Below, piece by piece: positions 14,376 through 22,393 of a stretch of 24,808 nucleotides of DNA. This DNA comes from JANQPX01 sp051010395. Lineage in GTDB: Bacteria > Pseudomonadota > Alphaproteobacteria > Geminicoccales > Geminicoccaceae. Position 1 is the stretch's first letter. Each line of letters starts with the position of its first letter. The notes under the pieces are model-generated. The model had not been told where the DNA came from, searched no databases, and saw only the letters and a list, made by a program, of their open reading frames with translations. The stretch lies in assembly GCA_051010395.1 (NCBI GenBank), contig JBPCVQ010000275.1:1-24808 (forward strand). Direction: 5' to 3'. The translations under genes were made by a program, and so were the position numbers.

Positions 14376-16160
14376 TCAAACAACATCCTCCCAGCTCTTG
14401 CTCAGCTTCATTGCACAGTTGATAAGCCCGACATGCGAGTAGGTCTGAGGAAAATTACCCCAGAGTTCGTTCGTCTTTGGATTAATATCCTCCGACAATA
14501 GCCCCAGATGGTTGCGGCTCGCCAGCATATTCTCGAACAGCTCGCGGGCTTCCTCGGTTCTTCCGGTGACGATCAGCGCGTCGATATACCAAAAGGTGCA
14601 GATGATGAAGGCGTTCTCCGGCTCCCCGAAATCGTCCTTCTTGATGTAACGGAACAGGTGATCGCCGCGCCTGAGTTCGCGCTCCACCGCCTCGACGGTG
14701 CCGACATATCGGGGATCATCCGGGTTGATGAAGCCGACTTCGTGCAGGAGAAGCAGGCTGGCGTCGATATCATTCCCGCCAAAGCTCGCAACGAAGCTGT
14801 TCAGCTCCTCGTTCCAGGCTTCACGCAGCACCGTTTCGCGGATTTGATCCGCCCTACCCCGCCAATGCTCGGCGCGCTCAGGAAGTTCGAGATGACCGGC
14901 TATTCTCGCCAGCCGGTCGCAAGTCGCCCAACACATCACGCTGGAATGGGTGTGCACCCGGGCGATGGTGCGAAACTCCCAAAGGCCTGCATCGGGCACA
15001 TTGTAGAGCGCAAACGCCTTGTCGCCGATGGTCTCCAGCCGATGGAAGGTATGCTCACCCGCAGGCTGACGGAGGCGCCGGTCGAAGAAGGCCTGGGTGG
15101 CGGCCAGGAGGACCGAGCCGTAACCGTCATGCTGATCATGCTCGTAAGCCTGATTGCCGACCCGGATCGGCTGATTGCCGCGATACCCCTTCAGACTGTC
15201 GACTTGACGCTCCACTAGCCTCGCTTCGAGACCGATGCCATAGACCGGCTGCAGATAGCCGTCTTCTGCGGCGCCGACGATGTTGCTGATATAGGCGAGG
15301 AAATCCTCCATGGTCTCGACATAGCCGAGTGTGTTCAGGGTTCTCACCACGAAATAGGCATCGCGCAGCCAGCAGAAACGATAGTCCCAGTTCCGCCCTT
15401 CGCCGTTGATCTCCGGCACCGACGTGGTCATCGCAGCGACGATGCCTCCGGTTTCCTCGAAGGTGCAGAGCTTCAAGGTGATCGCCGCCCTGATCACCGC
15501 ATCCTGCCATTCAAACGGTACGGAAAGGCGCATGCTGAGCGTTCGCCAATAGCCGATCGTTTGTTCCAAGAACTCCCGGCCGGTTTCGATCACCGGGCTG
15601 CGCAGACTCTCGTCCGGGCCGAGCAGCATCACGACTTCTCCCTCCAGAATGAAGGGGGTCTCATCCAGGACGTAAGTGAGCGGCGCGTTGGTGGTCAGTC
15701 GCACCCCGGTATCGCTATCGACATAGCGAATATGGTTGCTGCCGCGGGTGATCTGGGGTTTGCGCGCGCCGTAGTCGAAGGTCGGGCGTACACTGAGCGT
15801 CACCCTCGGCGTTTCACCGAAGGGGCGGATGATGCGAACCAGCGTGGTCGGTCTGAAAATCCGGCCGAACTGCTGAAAGCGCGGCGCAAAGTCGGTGATC
15901 TCGACGCCGTCGCCATGCTTGTCGGTCAGGCGTGTGACCAGGACAGCCGTATTTTCTAGATAGGTCTGCTCGACCGTTTCAAGCTCATCGAGCTCGACGC
16001 GGGAGACGCCCTGGCTTTCGTCACCGTTGTTCAGAAGCTTGTTGAAGATGGGATCACCATCGAAGCGGGGAAAGCAGCTCCAGACGATATCACCCTGCTT
16101 GTCGATCAGCGCGCTGATGGTGCAGTTGCCGATGATGCCGAGATCGAGCGAATTTTTCAT
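14376..16160 (-). CDS. GH15-family glucoamylase/trehalase-like glycoside hydrolase
   Basis: The 594-aa cytoplasmic protein (no signal peptide) has the GH15 start, LGIIGNCTISALID at 7-20 and VWSCFPRFD, and the (alpha/alpha)6 catalytic domain beginning near RNWDYRFCWLRDAYFVVRTL (256-275). YRGNQPIRVGNQAYEHDQHDGYGSV follows at 326-350, and GNFPQTYSHVGLINCA near the C-terminus. GH15 members of this type are bacterial glucoamylase-like or trehalase enzymes. Its place between otsB and otsA suggests trehalose hydrolysis or control of trehalose level, but the substrate is not shown by sequence. At 343-349 the segment reads HDGYGSV; members I remember with trehalase activity have DVYGE there, so a key acid may differ. 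Its ATG overlaps the OtsB stop (ATGA), with GGGAGAGGG just upstream. Confidence 0.9.
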   Translation of the reverse strand: MKNSLDLGIIGNCTISALIDKQGDIVWSCFPRFDGDPIFNKLLNNGDESQGVSRVELDELETVEQTYLENTAVLVTRLTDKHGDGVEITDFAPRFQQFGRIFRPTTLVRIIRPFGETPRVTLSVRPTFDYGARKPQITRGSNHIRYVDSDTGVRLTTNAPLTYVLDETPFILEGEVVMLLGPDESLRSPVIETGREFLEQTIGYWRTLSMRLSVPFEWQDAVIRAAITLKLCTFEETGGIVAAMTTSVPEINGEGRNWDYRFCWLRDAYFVVRTLNTLGYVETMEDFLAYISNIVGAAEDGYLQPVYGIGLEARLVERQVDSLKGYRGNQPIRVGNQAYEHDQHDGYGSVLLAATQAFFDRRLRQPAGEHTFHRLETIGDKAFALYNVPDAGLWEFRTIARVHTHSSVMCWATCDRLARIAGHLELPERAEHWRGRADQIRETVLREAWNEELNSFVASFGGNDIDASLLLLHEVGFINPDDPRYVGTVEAVERELRRGDHLFRYIKKDDFGEPENAFIICTFWYIDALIVTGRTEEARELFENMLASRNHLGLLSEDINPKTNELWGNFPQTYSHVGLINCAMKLSKSWEDVV

Positions 16161-16936
16161 GCACCCTCTCCCGGATCTTGGCTTTGATCACTTATGAGGC
16201 CATCGAGCCACTCGATCATCGCCTCGACACCGTCGAGGCCAAACCCTGCCTCGGTTGGACGTTCGTCGACGCCGACTTTGACGGCGATGCCGCCGAGTTC
16301 GTTGATCCTGGCAAATCCTGCTTCGTCGGTCACATCATCACCTGCAAAAATCGGGCGTCGCCCTTGAAAGGGTGGTTCCTGCATGAAATCGGCTATTGCC
16401 CGGCCCTTATCGAACCCGGGAGGCTTCAACTCGAACACCATCTTGCCTTCCAGCAGGACGAGACCTTCGGGATCGGCTTCGATCAGTCTTCGGACCGTCG
16501 CCGCCGCCATTTCACGATGTTGCGCTGCCATACGATAATGCAGCGCCAATGTCAGCCCTTTGTCCTCGACGAAGGTGCCGGGATGGTTCTTCGCGAAGCG
16601 TTCGAGTTCCAGCTTGGCCGCCTCCATGCCTGTGCTCGTCAGCGTCGCTCGTTCGATGCTTCCCGGTAGCAATCGCTTTTCCAATCCATGCAGGCCGGAT
16701 GCGGAGAACGGCAAGGGCTTGAACAGCCGGTCCAGCTGCTCGATCGAACGGCCACTCACTAATGCGAGAGCGCCTTCAGTCGCCGCGATCAGATGCTCCA
16801 ACAGTAGGCGGAGTTTCTCCGAAACCTTGACGGCCTCCGGCTCCTGCTCGATTGCGACCAGCGTACCGTCGACGTCGAAAAAAAGGGCAGTGTCGCTCAA
16901 AGGAGGCCTTGGCAGTGCTCTCAGATCATCAGTCAT
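16157..16936 (-). CDS. otsB: Trehalose-6-phosphate phosphatase (HAD family)
   Basis: The 259-aa enzyme removes phosphate from trehalose-6-phosphate. HAD motifs are in place: DVDGT at 21-25 (Asp21 nucleophile, Asp23 acid/base), LVSGRS at 59-64, and GDDVTDE at 199-205. The length matches OtsB. An open frame continues 114 codons upstream, but this stretch (including WLLKSVHFSRF) shows no conserved domain and lies in the spacer before the divergent O-antigen-ligase-like gene. The ATG at 16936, just before DDLRALPRPP, therefore fits the family best; the ribosome site is weak. It is the first gene of the leftward trehalose operon and is coupled to GH15 by a 4-base overlap. Confidence 0.93.
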   Translation of the reverse strand: MTDDLRALPRPPLSDTALFFDVDGTLVAIEQEPEAVKVSEKLRLLLEHLIAATEGALALVSGRSIEQLDRLFKPLPFSASGLHGLEKRLLPGSIERATLTSTGMEAAKLELERFAKNHPGTFVEDKGLTLALHYRMAAQHREMAAATVRRLIEADPEGLVLLEGKMVFELKPPGFDKGRAIADFMQEPPFQGRRPIFAGDDVTDEAGFARINELGGIAVKVGVDERPTEAGFGLDGVEAMIEWLDGLISDQSQDPGEGA

Positions 16937-17189
16937 GAAGGGGACAACAAACCGGGAAAAATGCACAGATTTAAGCAGCCATGCCAGCCTTGGCCTTGAA
17001 GCGCACGCTCCCTGGACCTGACATGTGGGTTGCAGTAGATGGAAGCCATCTTTGATCGACGTCCTGTCTTTGCTGGGAGGGAACCTTTTCACCCGGTGAG
17101 ATCGCGGGTGGATTTGGAGCGCGCGCTTCTTCTTGCCGCAACCGACGGGATCGTTCAAGCGTGAATGGATATCTGGAAAGGTTAGGAGC

Positions 17190-18461
17190 ATGGCTGACAA
17201 TTCAGCCTTCGCAGGTGATGCACCACTTGGCCGTGAACGCGGCGCAGGACAGTCGGCGGCTGCCTTTCTCGATATCACTTCGCTTTACCTTCTCTATGCG
17301 CTACCTATTCTGTTCATCATTGGCCGCGCACCCGCTGATATCGCAGTTTCCCTCATTGCCTTTCTGTTTCTCGCACGGTCTGCGCTCGGCTTTGGCTGGT
17401 CTTGGCTCCGAACACCCTGGGTTGGCGCGGGGCTGGTTTTCTGGGCGTATCTCCTCCTGGCGAGTACGCTTGCGCTTTCTCCCGGAGACAGCTTCAGTCG
17501 CGCCCTTCCCTTCCTTCGCTTCGTTCTCTTCGCAGCCGCACTCCAGCACTGGCTTCTGGTCGAGCGTAAAGCTCTGCGGACGTTTCTAACGACACTTGCC
17601 GTCACCGTTGGCTTCGTTCTGCTCGATTGCCTCTATCAATATGCAATCGGCGTCGACATCTTCGGCAAAACCGCCGAGGGGCCTTTTCGCCTGAGCGGCC
17701 CCTTCAACAATGACGTCGCCGGCACATTTCTCGCAAAGGTCAGCCTGCCGCTGATCGGCTGGTGGATCGTCTGGTCCGCCAGGAAACGCCATCTTTCCTG
17801 GTCGATCGGCGGCGCCCTAGCCCTTTTGATCGGCCTGGTCATCCTCCTGACCGGCGAACGCACGGCGCTCGTCAGCTACGGCATGGGCCTCGCGCTCTTG
17901 ATTCTAACCGTCAAGAGCATCCGACGACCACTCCTTCTGGTCGGCCTCGCCGGCTTGATCGGCGTCGGTGCCGTCATCATGCAACAGGCCGAGCTTCGAG
18001 AGCGCTTTGTCGGCCACACCATGTCGGACTTCGAAAATTTCTGGGAAAACCGCTACGGCATCATCTTCGTGCGCGCGATCGAAGCCTGGCAGCAAGCGCC
18101 GCTGACCGGCGTCGGCCTCAAGAATTTTCGCCTGACCTGCAAGACCGACAATTTCGAGCACCAAGGCGCAATCGACACATGGTGCTTCAACCATGCCCAC
18201 AACCCCTATCTCGAAATCCTCTCGGAGACGGGCGTCATCGGCCTGGTCCTGTTCCTCGTACTGATCGCCCTGATTGTGAAAGACATCGCCGCCGGCTGGC
18301 GACCGAAACACCCGGACTTTCCCCTGGTCGTCGCGACTGCCGCCTCACTCCTGATGTTCCTTTGGCCGATCATGGTCTCCAAAAGCCTCTTCGCCAACTG
18401 GAACGCCATGCTGCTCTGGCTCGCGATCGGCCTCGCCCTGTCGGCGCGGCCGACGGCGTAG
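17190..18461 (+). CDS. O-antigen ligase/polymerase-like membrane protein (Wzy_C family)
   Basis: The 423-aa inner-membrane protein has about ten to twelve hydrophobic helices. A large periplasmic-loop region (about 265-350) carries the Wzy_C hallmark HAHNPYLEILSETGVIG at 335-351, preceded by GVGLKNFRLTC, and SGPFNNDVAGTFL at 169-181. TGERTALVSY (221-230) is also typical. WaaL-type ligases attach, and Wzy-type enzymes polymerise, O-polysaccharide on the periplasmic face; sequence alone does not separate the two. The ATG at 17190 has AGGAG 3-7 bases upstream; a longer frame from 17133 has no such site. A GT2 glycosyltransferase gene follows 11 bases away in the opposite direction, consistent with a surface polysaccharide locus, although no other such genes are nearby. 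Confidence 0.9.
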   Translation: MADNSAFAGDAPLGRERGAGQSAAAFLDITSLYLLYALPILFIIGRAPADIAVSLIAFLFLARSALGFGWSWLRTPWVGAGLVFWAYLLLASTLALSPGDSFSRALPFLRFVLFAAALQHWLLVERKALRTFLTTLAVTVGFVLLDCLYQYAIGVDIFGKTAEGPFRLSGPFNNDVAGTFLAKVSLPLIGWWIVWSARKRHLSWSIGGALALLIGLVILLTGERTALVSYGMGLALLILTVKSIRRPLLLVGLAGLIGVGAVIMQQAELRERFVGHTMSDFENFWENRYGIIFVRAIEAWQQAPLTGVGLKNFRLTCKTDNFEHQGAIDTWCFNHAHNPYLEILSETGVIGLVLFLVLIALIVKDIAAGWRPKHPDFPLVVATAASLLMFLWPIMVSKSLFANWNAMLLWLAIGLALSARPTA

Positions 18462-18472
18462 ACTTGCCTGCG

Positions 18473-19417
18473 TTACATGCGACGAACGCCGGTGAGTGTC
18501 GATAGCTCAGTGTGCATCCAGGCGAGAACGTCCTCGCGCGGCGGCGCGTCGCCTCTCTTCGTCTGCAGATAACGCCAGAACCCAGGCTTGAACACGTCTG
18601 GCCCAGGCTGACGTCTTGCATATTTCCAGTAAGCCGAGACCGCTTTTGCATAGAGCTTCGGCGCAAGCTCCGGGAATTGCTCACCAAAATCCTCGAGCGC
18701 ATGACAGTAGGCCAGAAAGGCATCGTGGTGCAGCTGGCTCTTGTTGCCGGACACTCTAAGTCCACCGTCCGCCGGCGGCGGAGCGATGACGTTGGCCTGC
18801 CAGGCGATCATGCGGTTGGCCTTCGCAGCCAGACGGAGCGGCAGGCTTTCATCCTGGACGAAGATGCGCTCATCGGCCCCACCTGCCTCCAGGAACAAAT
18901 CACGCCTGCACATCAACGCCATGCGCACGAACCCGCCCCCCAGGACCGCTTCCAGCGGATGGTCGAGGACCCTGTGTGCAGCGTCGGGATCGGCACTGAT
19001 AGCCAGCAGGTCGGTGCCGGCTAGAGCGCGCTTCACCGTTTTGCCGTAGATGAAGCCGGCATCTTCCAGCTGCAGCCGCTCCAGCATCCCCGACATCGCC
19101 CCACGGGTCGCAATGTCGTCTCCATCCAAAAAATACAAAAAGTCACCGCTTGCGGCCGCCGCCGCCTGGTTGAGGCGGATGCTGGGGCCGCGGTTGTCGG
19201 TGTTTTCGATGATGCGGACGCGAGGCGCGTCGGCCATGAGATCCTTGATGAGCGAAACCGAGCCGTCGCACGACGCGTCGTCGACGAAGATATAGTCGAT
19301 CTCGGTCTCATCCTCGATCTGGCGACGGAGCGAGCGGATGGTGTTCGGCAGAAAGGCGGCCTTATTATAGACCGTGAGCACGGCGCTGATCGTTGGGGGC
19401 TTTCTTGCATTGCTCAT
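18473..19417 (-). CDS. Family 2 glycosyltransferase
   Basis: The 314-aa protein has a GT-A fold. It begins with the N-terminal nucleotide-binding strand ISAVLTVYNKAAFLPNTIRSL (10-30). FVDDASCDGS (44-53), NRGPSIRLNQAAAAASGDFLYFLDGDD (75-101) and the DxD metal site D98-G-D100 follow. Downstream FVQDESLPLRLA is the usual (E/Q)DxxL acceptor region. It probably transfers a sugar from a nucleotide donor to a surface glycan; donor and acceptor are unknown. There is no TM helix. Its stop lies 11 bases from that of the convergent O-antigen-ligase-like gene, and its start is 76 bases from the divergent ygfZ gene. Confidence 0.9.
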   Translation of the reverse strand: MSNARKPPTISAVLTVYNKAAFLPNTIRSLRRQIEDETEIDYIFVDDASCDGSVSLIKDLMADAPRVRIIENTDNRGPSIRLNQAAAAASGDFLYFLDGDDIATRGAMSGMLERLQLEDAGFIYGKTVKRALAGTDLLAISADPDAAHRVLDHPLEAVLGGGFVRMALMCRRDLFLEAGGADERIFVQDESLPLRLAAKANRMIAWQANVIAPPPADGGLRVSGNKSQLHHDAFLAYCHALEDFGEQFPELAPKLYAKAVSAYWKYARRQPGPDVFKPGFWRYLQTKRGDAPPREDVLAWMHTELSTLTGVRRM

Positions 19418-19493
19418 CGCGCCTAGATAGCTTTCTGAACATCGATATGCCAGCGATTAGCGCTGGCCGAGAGGTCGGGAGAGGATCGAGGCC

Positions 19494-20408
19494 GTGAGCG
19501 ACAGCCGCTACGCCATTCTAAACAGAAGCGTTCTCGCCATCAGCGGCGAGGAGGCGCGAACGTTTCTTCAAGGGCTGATCAGCAACGACATCGAGAAAGC
19601 CAGGCCGGATCAGGCGATCTACGCAGCCCTGCTGACACCCCAGGGAAAGTGCCTGTTCGACTTCTTCATCATCGAACAGGACAAGCGGTCCGGGGGGGAC
19701 GGCCAACTTCTCCTTGATGTCGAGGCCGAGCGCGCCACCGCCCTCACCCAACGCCTCACCATGTACAAACTCCGCGCCAAAGTGGACATCGCGGATGTCA
19801 GCGGGGACTTTGCCGTGGCGGCGCTGCTTGGGACATCGATGTTAGATGATGTGGAGTTAAGTGATACGATCGGCGCTGCGCGCGGTCTTGACGGTGGGGC
19901 CGTCTTTGTCGATCCCAGGCTCTCTGCTCTCGGCGCGCGGGCGATCCTGCCGAAAGACACAATAACGGCTTCACTCGAGGCAGCCGGCCTCCGATCCGGT
20001 GATGTCGAGGACTACGAGCGCATGCGGTTTGCGGCGGGTGTACCGGAGGGATCTTCAGAGCTTGGCGTGGACAAGTCGCCACTCCTGGAACTCGGTTTCG
20101 AGGAATTGCAGGGCGTCGACTTCGAAAAAGGCTGCTTCGTCGGCCAGGAGCTGACCGCGCGCATGAAATATCGAGGGCTGGTGCGAAAACGCCTGATGCC
20201 CTTGGCGTTTGATGGTGAGCCACCAGCAGCTGGCACCGCAATCAAGGCCGGTAGCCGTGATATCGGCGACCTGCGCAGTACTGGCGAGTATGGTGGCTTT
20301 GCCGTGCTCCGTTTGGACAAACTCAAAGAGAGCACCGAACGCGGTGAAACGTTGTCAGCCGATGATGTCCCGGTCACCGCTATCAAGCCGGATTGGGTCA
20401 ATTTCTGA
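19494..20408 (+). CDS. ygfZ: YgfZ/GcvT-domain folate-binding protein
   Basis: The 304-aa protein belongs to the YgfZ (COG0354/IBA57) family, which uses tetrahydrofolate to support the synthesis or repair of certain Fe-S enzymes. The family motif K-G-C-F-V-G-Q-E is present at 212-219 with Cys214, followed by LTARMKYRG. The N-terminal part has the expected ARTFLQGLISNDI and LLTPQGKCLFDFFI. The start is GTG at 19494 with a GA-rich stretch (GAGGATCGAG) upstream; a 304-aa length is normal. The window contains several Fe-S enzymes (Rieske, molybdenum hydroxylase), but the gene is not in an operon with them, so a link is only speculative. It overlaps the next gene by about 46 bases. Confidence 0.93.
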   Translation: MSDSRYAILNRSVLAISGEEARTFLQGLISNDIEKARPDQAIYAALLTPQGKCLFDFFIIEQDKRSGGDGQLLLDVEAERATALTQRLTMYKLRAKVDIADVSGDFAVAALLGTSMLDDVELSDTIGAARGLDGGAVFVDPRLSALGARAILPKDTITASLEAAGLRSGDVEDYERMRFAAGVPEGSSELGVDKSPLLELGFEELQGVDFEKGCFVGQELTARMKYRGLVRKRLMPLAFDGEPPAAGTAIKAGSRDIGDLRSTGEYGGFAVLRLDKLKESTERGETLSADDVPVTAIKPDWVNF

Positions 20409-20841
20409 TCAGCCCGAGATAAGCGAAGCCCTCGCATCCCGCTCCTCAACGTTGCGGGCAAGGTTGTTGCAACTCCGTGACTTGATCCTCGAGGTCGCGG
20501 CATCGACACCGGGCGTTGGGCCTCTCGAAGAGACACTGAAATGGGGCCAGCCCAGTTTTTTGACATCGGTATCGAAGAGCGGCACGACCATCAGAATCGA
20601 TCAACTCTCGAAAACCGATGACCGCCCTGCCCTCTTCGTCTCCTGCCAGACGGATCTGATCGCGACATTCAAGGAGATCTACCCGGAGAGCTTCAGCTTT
20701 CAGGGCAGGCGCGCGATCATTCTTAATGCTGATGGGCGATGGCCAGAAGAGGAACTTCGCCACTGCATCGCCCTTGCACTCACCTATAAAGTTGGAAAGG
20801 CGGGCAAGGCCAGGCTCAACCCAAACAGTCCGCGAGGCTAA
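20362..20841 (+). CDS. DUF1801-family protein
   Basis: The likely 159-aa protein resembles the DUF1801 (YdhG-like) domain: a helical start RARLLQLRDLILEVA, then PLEETLKWGQPSFLT, SGTTIRIDQL, a central ALFVSCQTDLI, and RRAIILNADG followed by ELRHCIALALTYK. The function of the family is unsettled. The start is uncertain. The domain begins near 20440, but the only ATG codons in frame nearby are 20362 and 20365, inside the end of ygfZ, with a poor ribosome site. Translation by reinitiation after the ygfZ stop is possible. Its 3' end overlaps the convergent znuA by 26 bases. Confidence 0.75.
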   Translation: MMSRSPLSSRIGSISDQPEISEALASRSSTLRARLLQLRDLILEVAASTPGVGPLEETLKWGQPSFLTSVSKSGTTIRIDQLSKTDDRPALFVSCQTDLIATFKEIYPESFSFQGRRAIILNADGRWPEEELRHCIALALTYKVGKAGKARLNPNSPRG

Positions 20842-21766
20842 CCGCCAGCCTCCGCAAGAGCTCTGAATAAAGTTCGGCCCCGGGCTGCAAGCCCGCGCCG
20901 ATGGGGTCGAGTGTGCCGATGCTGACGTCGCTTCCTTCGATCACCGTTTCGATCAGCCTGGGCTCGAACTGCGGTTCCGCGAAGATGCAGATCGCGCCAG
21001 TCTCGACGATGGCCTCGCGAATCTCGATCAGCCCCGCCGGCCCTGGCCGGTCGGCATCGCCAAGGCTGATCGCGCCAATCGGCTGGAGACCGAAGCGGTT
21101 CTCAAAATAGCGATAGGCATCGTGAAACACCGCATAGGGCTTGTCTCGAACCGGCTGCAGAAGCTCATCGATCTCGACTGCAACGGTTTCAATCGCTAGA
21201 ATAGCCGCCTTGGCGTTGGCGCGATAGCTTGCGGCGTTGGAAGGGTCTGCGCTTGCAAGCTCTTCGGCGATCGCCTCGGCCCAGATCAGGGCATTTTGCG
21301 GATCGAGCCAAAAATGGGGGTCATAACCTCCCGCATGTTCATGGTTGTGACCGCCATGCTCTTCAGTCTCACCATGAGCCTCCTCATTCCAGGCGCCACT
21401 CTCTCGCATGTCCAATCGGAGGATGCCGTCGATCTCGCCGAGTTCGATAACGTTGGCATCGCCAGCAAGCGATGTCACCGCCTTCGCCATCCAAGACTCG
21501 AGCCCCTTCCCCACCCAGAAGACGATGTCGGCGTCGTCAAGCGCGCGCGCCTCCGAGGGTTTCAATGCATAACCGTGCGGTGAGGCGCCGGGACGGACGA
21601 TCAGAGCAGGCTCGATGATGCCCTCCGTCACCATCGCGACCAGTGAGTGAACCGGAGCAACCGTCGCTGCGATGCGCAGCTCGGTCTTCGCATTGGGTTC
21701 GGGAATGGCCGCCATCATCATGCCAGATGACACAGCCAGAAGGGCAGCAGCGCGTCTCGCTCTCAT
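20816..21766 (-). CDS. znuA: Zinc ABC transporter substrate-binding protein
   Basis: The 316-aa periplasmic protein belongs to the cluster A-I metal-binding family. It has a signal peptide (MRARR, then a hydrophobic stretch to about residue 26). Zinc-site histidines are seen at VAPVH40, SPH64GYALKPS and DPH151FWLDPQN. A His/Glu-rich loop (131-144, containing HGGHNHEH) precedes His151; such a loop separates zinc binders (ZnuA) from manganese binders. GGAGG sits 5 bases before the ATG. It is transcribed away from zur-znuC-znuB, with two Zur-type palindromes in the gap, so it should be induced under zinc shortage. Confidence 0.95.
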   Translation of the reverse strand: MRARRAAALLAVSSGMMMAAIPEPNAKTELRIAATVAPVHSLVAMVTEGIIEPALIVRPGASPHGYALKPSEARALDDADIVFWVGKGLESWMAKAVTSLAGDANVIELGEIDGILRLDMRESGAWNEEAHGETEEHGGHNHEHAGGYDPHFWLDPQNALIWAEAIAEELASADPSNAASYRANAKAAILAIETVAVEIDELLQPVRDKPYAVFHDAYRYFENRFGLQPIGAISLGDADRPGPAGLIEIREAIVETGAICIFAEPQFEPRLIETVIEGSDVSIGTLDPIGAGLQPGAELYSELLRRLAVSLADCLG

Positions 21767-21821
21767 TGATCCTCCCTTGCTCCGGACAGGTCCAAGCGCG
21801 GGGCTAGCCTTATCTGCCGGG

Positions 21822-21838
21822 ATGTAATATTATTACAT
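21822..21838. promoter_or_regulatory. Zur-type palindrome 1 in the znuA-zur spacer
   Basis: ATGTAATA (21822-21829), a central T, and TATTACAT (21831-21838) form a perfect 17-base dyad. It lies 56 bases before the znuA start and 37 before the zur start. Fur-superfamily regulators bind AT-rich dyads of this kind. The exact sequence is less like the usual Zur consensus than box 2. Confidence 0.75.
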
Positions 21839-21846
21839 TCGTAGAC

Positions 21847-21859
21847 GTTATAATATAAC
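21847..21859. promoter_or_regulatory. Zur box 2 in the znuA-zur spacer
   Basis: GTTATA-A-TATAAC is a perfect dyad that matches the core of the known Zur consensus in proteobacteria (GTTATAnTATAAC). It lies 9 bases downstream of box 1 and 15 bases before the zur ATG, so Zur bound here should repress its own gene and znuCB. Two adjacent sites suggest a shared or graded control of both directions. Confidence 0.88.
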
Positions 21860-21874
21860 AGTCAAGTGGCTTGT

Positions 21875-22393
21875 ATGACGGACAGAAGCCCCCTCGCCTT
21901 CGCAAATCATGATCATGATCGCTGCCGCACCGACGCGTTGACGGAGGCCAGACGCCTTTGCTCAACGCGCAGCGTTCGCCTGACACCTGTGCGCGAGCGC
22001 GTACTCGAACTTTTGTGGCAGGCGCATCGGCCGCTTCGCGCTTACGACATCCTCCAGACCTTATCGGCGGAAGGCTTCGGCTCGCAGCCGCCGGTGGTCT
22101 ATCGTGCCCTCGACTTTCTGATCGAACAGGGGTTCGCTCACAAGATCGAGCGCCTGAATGCCTATCTTGCCTGTGACTGCCCGGATGACGATCATGGCGC
22201 CAAGTTCCTGATCTGCACCGGATGCGAGCGGGTGGCGGAGTTCGACGACCAGGCGATCGCCAGCGCCTTGAGCGACGTTGCTGCAGGCAGCGGTTTTATG
22301 ATCGGCCGGGCGACGCTCGAAGTCGAAGGGCTTTGCCCGGGATGCGCCGCATCGGGGAATTGTGCGCCATCCAAGGGTAATGCCGATGGCTGA
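21875..22393 (+). CDS. zur: Zinc uptake regulator, Fur family
   Basis: The 172-aa repressor has the Fur-type winged helix (TPVRERVLELL at 37-47, AYDILQTL, PPVVYRALDFLIEQGFAHKIE at 72-92). The two CxxC pairs of the structural zinc site are at Cys114/Cys117 (ICTGCERV) and Cys154/Cys157 (LCPGC). The family contains both Fur and Zur, but the Cys pairs, the zinc transporter neighbours and the Zur boxes make zur clear. The N-terminus has HDHDRC, possibly extra metal contacts. The start at 21875 is chosen as the first ATG; a GTG 9 bases earlier is possible. It probably controls itself. It overlaps znuC by 8 bases. Confidence 0.92.
   Translation: MTDRSPLAFANHDHDRCRTDALTEARRLCSTRSVRLTPVRERVLELLWQAHRPLRAYDILQTLSAEGFGSQPPVVYRALDFLIEQGFAHKIERLNAYLACDCPDDDHGAKFLICTGCERVAEFDDQAIASALSDVAAGSGFMIGRATLEVEGLCPGCAASGNCAPSKGNADG

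Noticed and set aside
17079..17110. GGAAC in the spacer upstream of the trehalose operon, considered as a general-stress (EcfG) promoter
   Set aside because: It lies on the wrong strand for otsB, and no CGTT -10 element is found 16-17 bases downstream.
16937..17278. N-terminal extension of OtsB by 114 codons
   Set aside because: The added residues have no conserved feature, run into the divergent gene, and would make OtsB far longer than its family; the start at 16936 lies just before the HAD motif.
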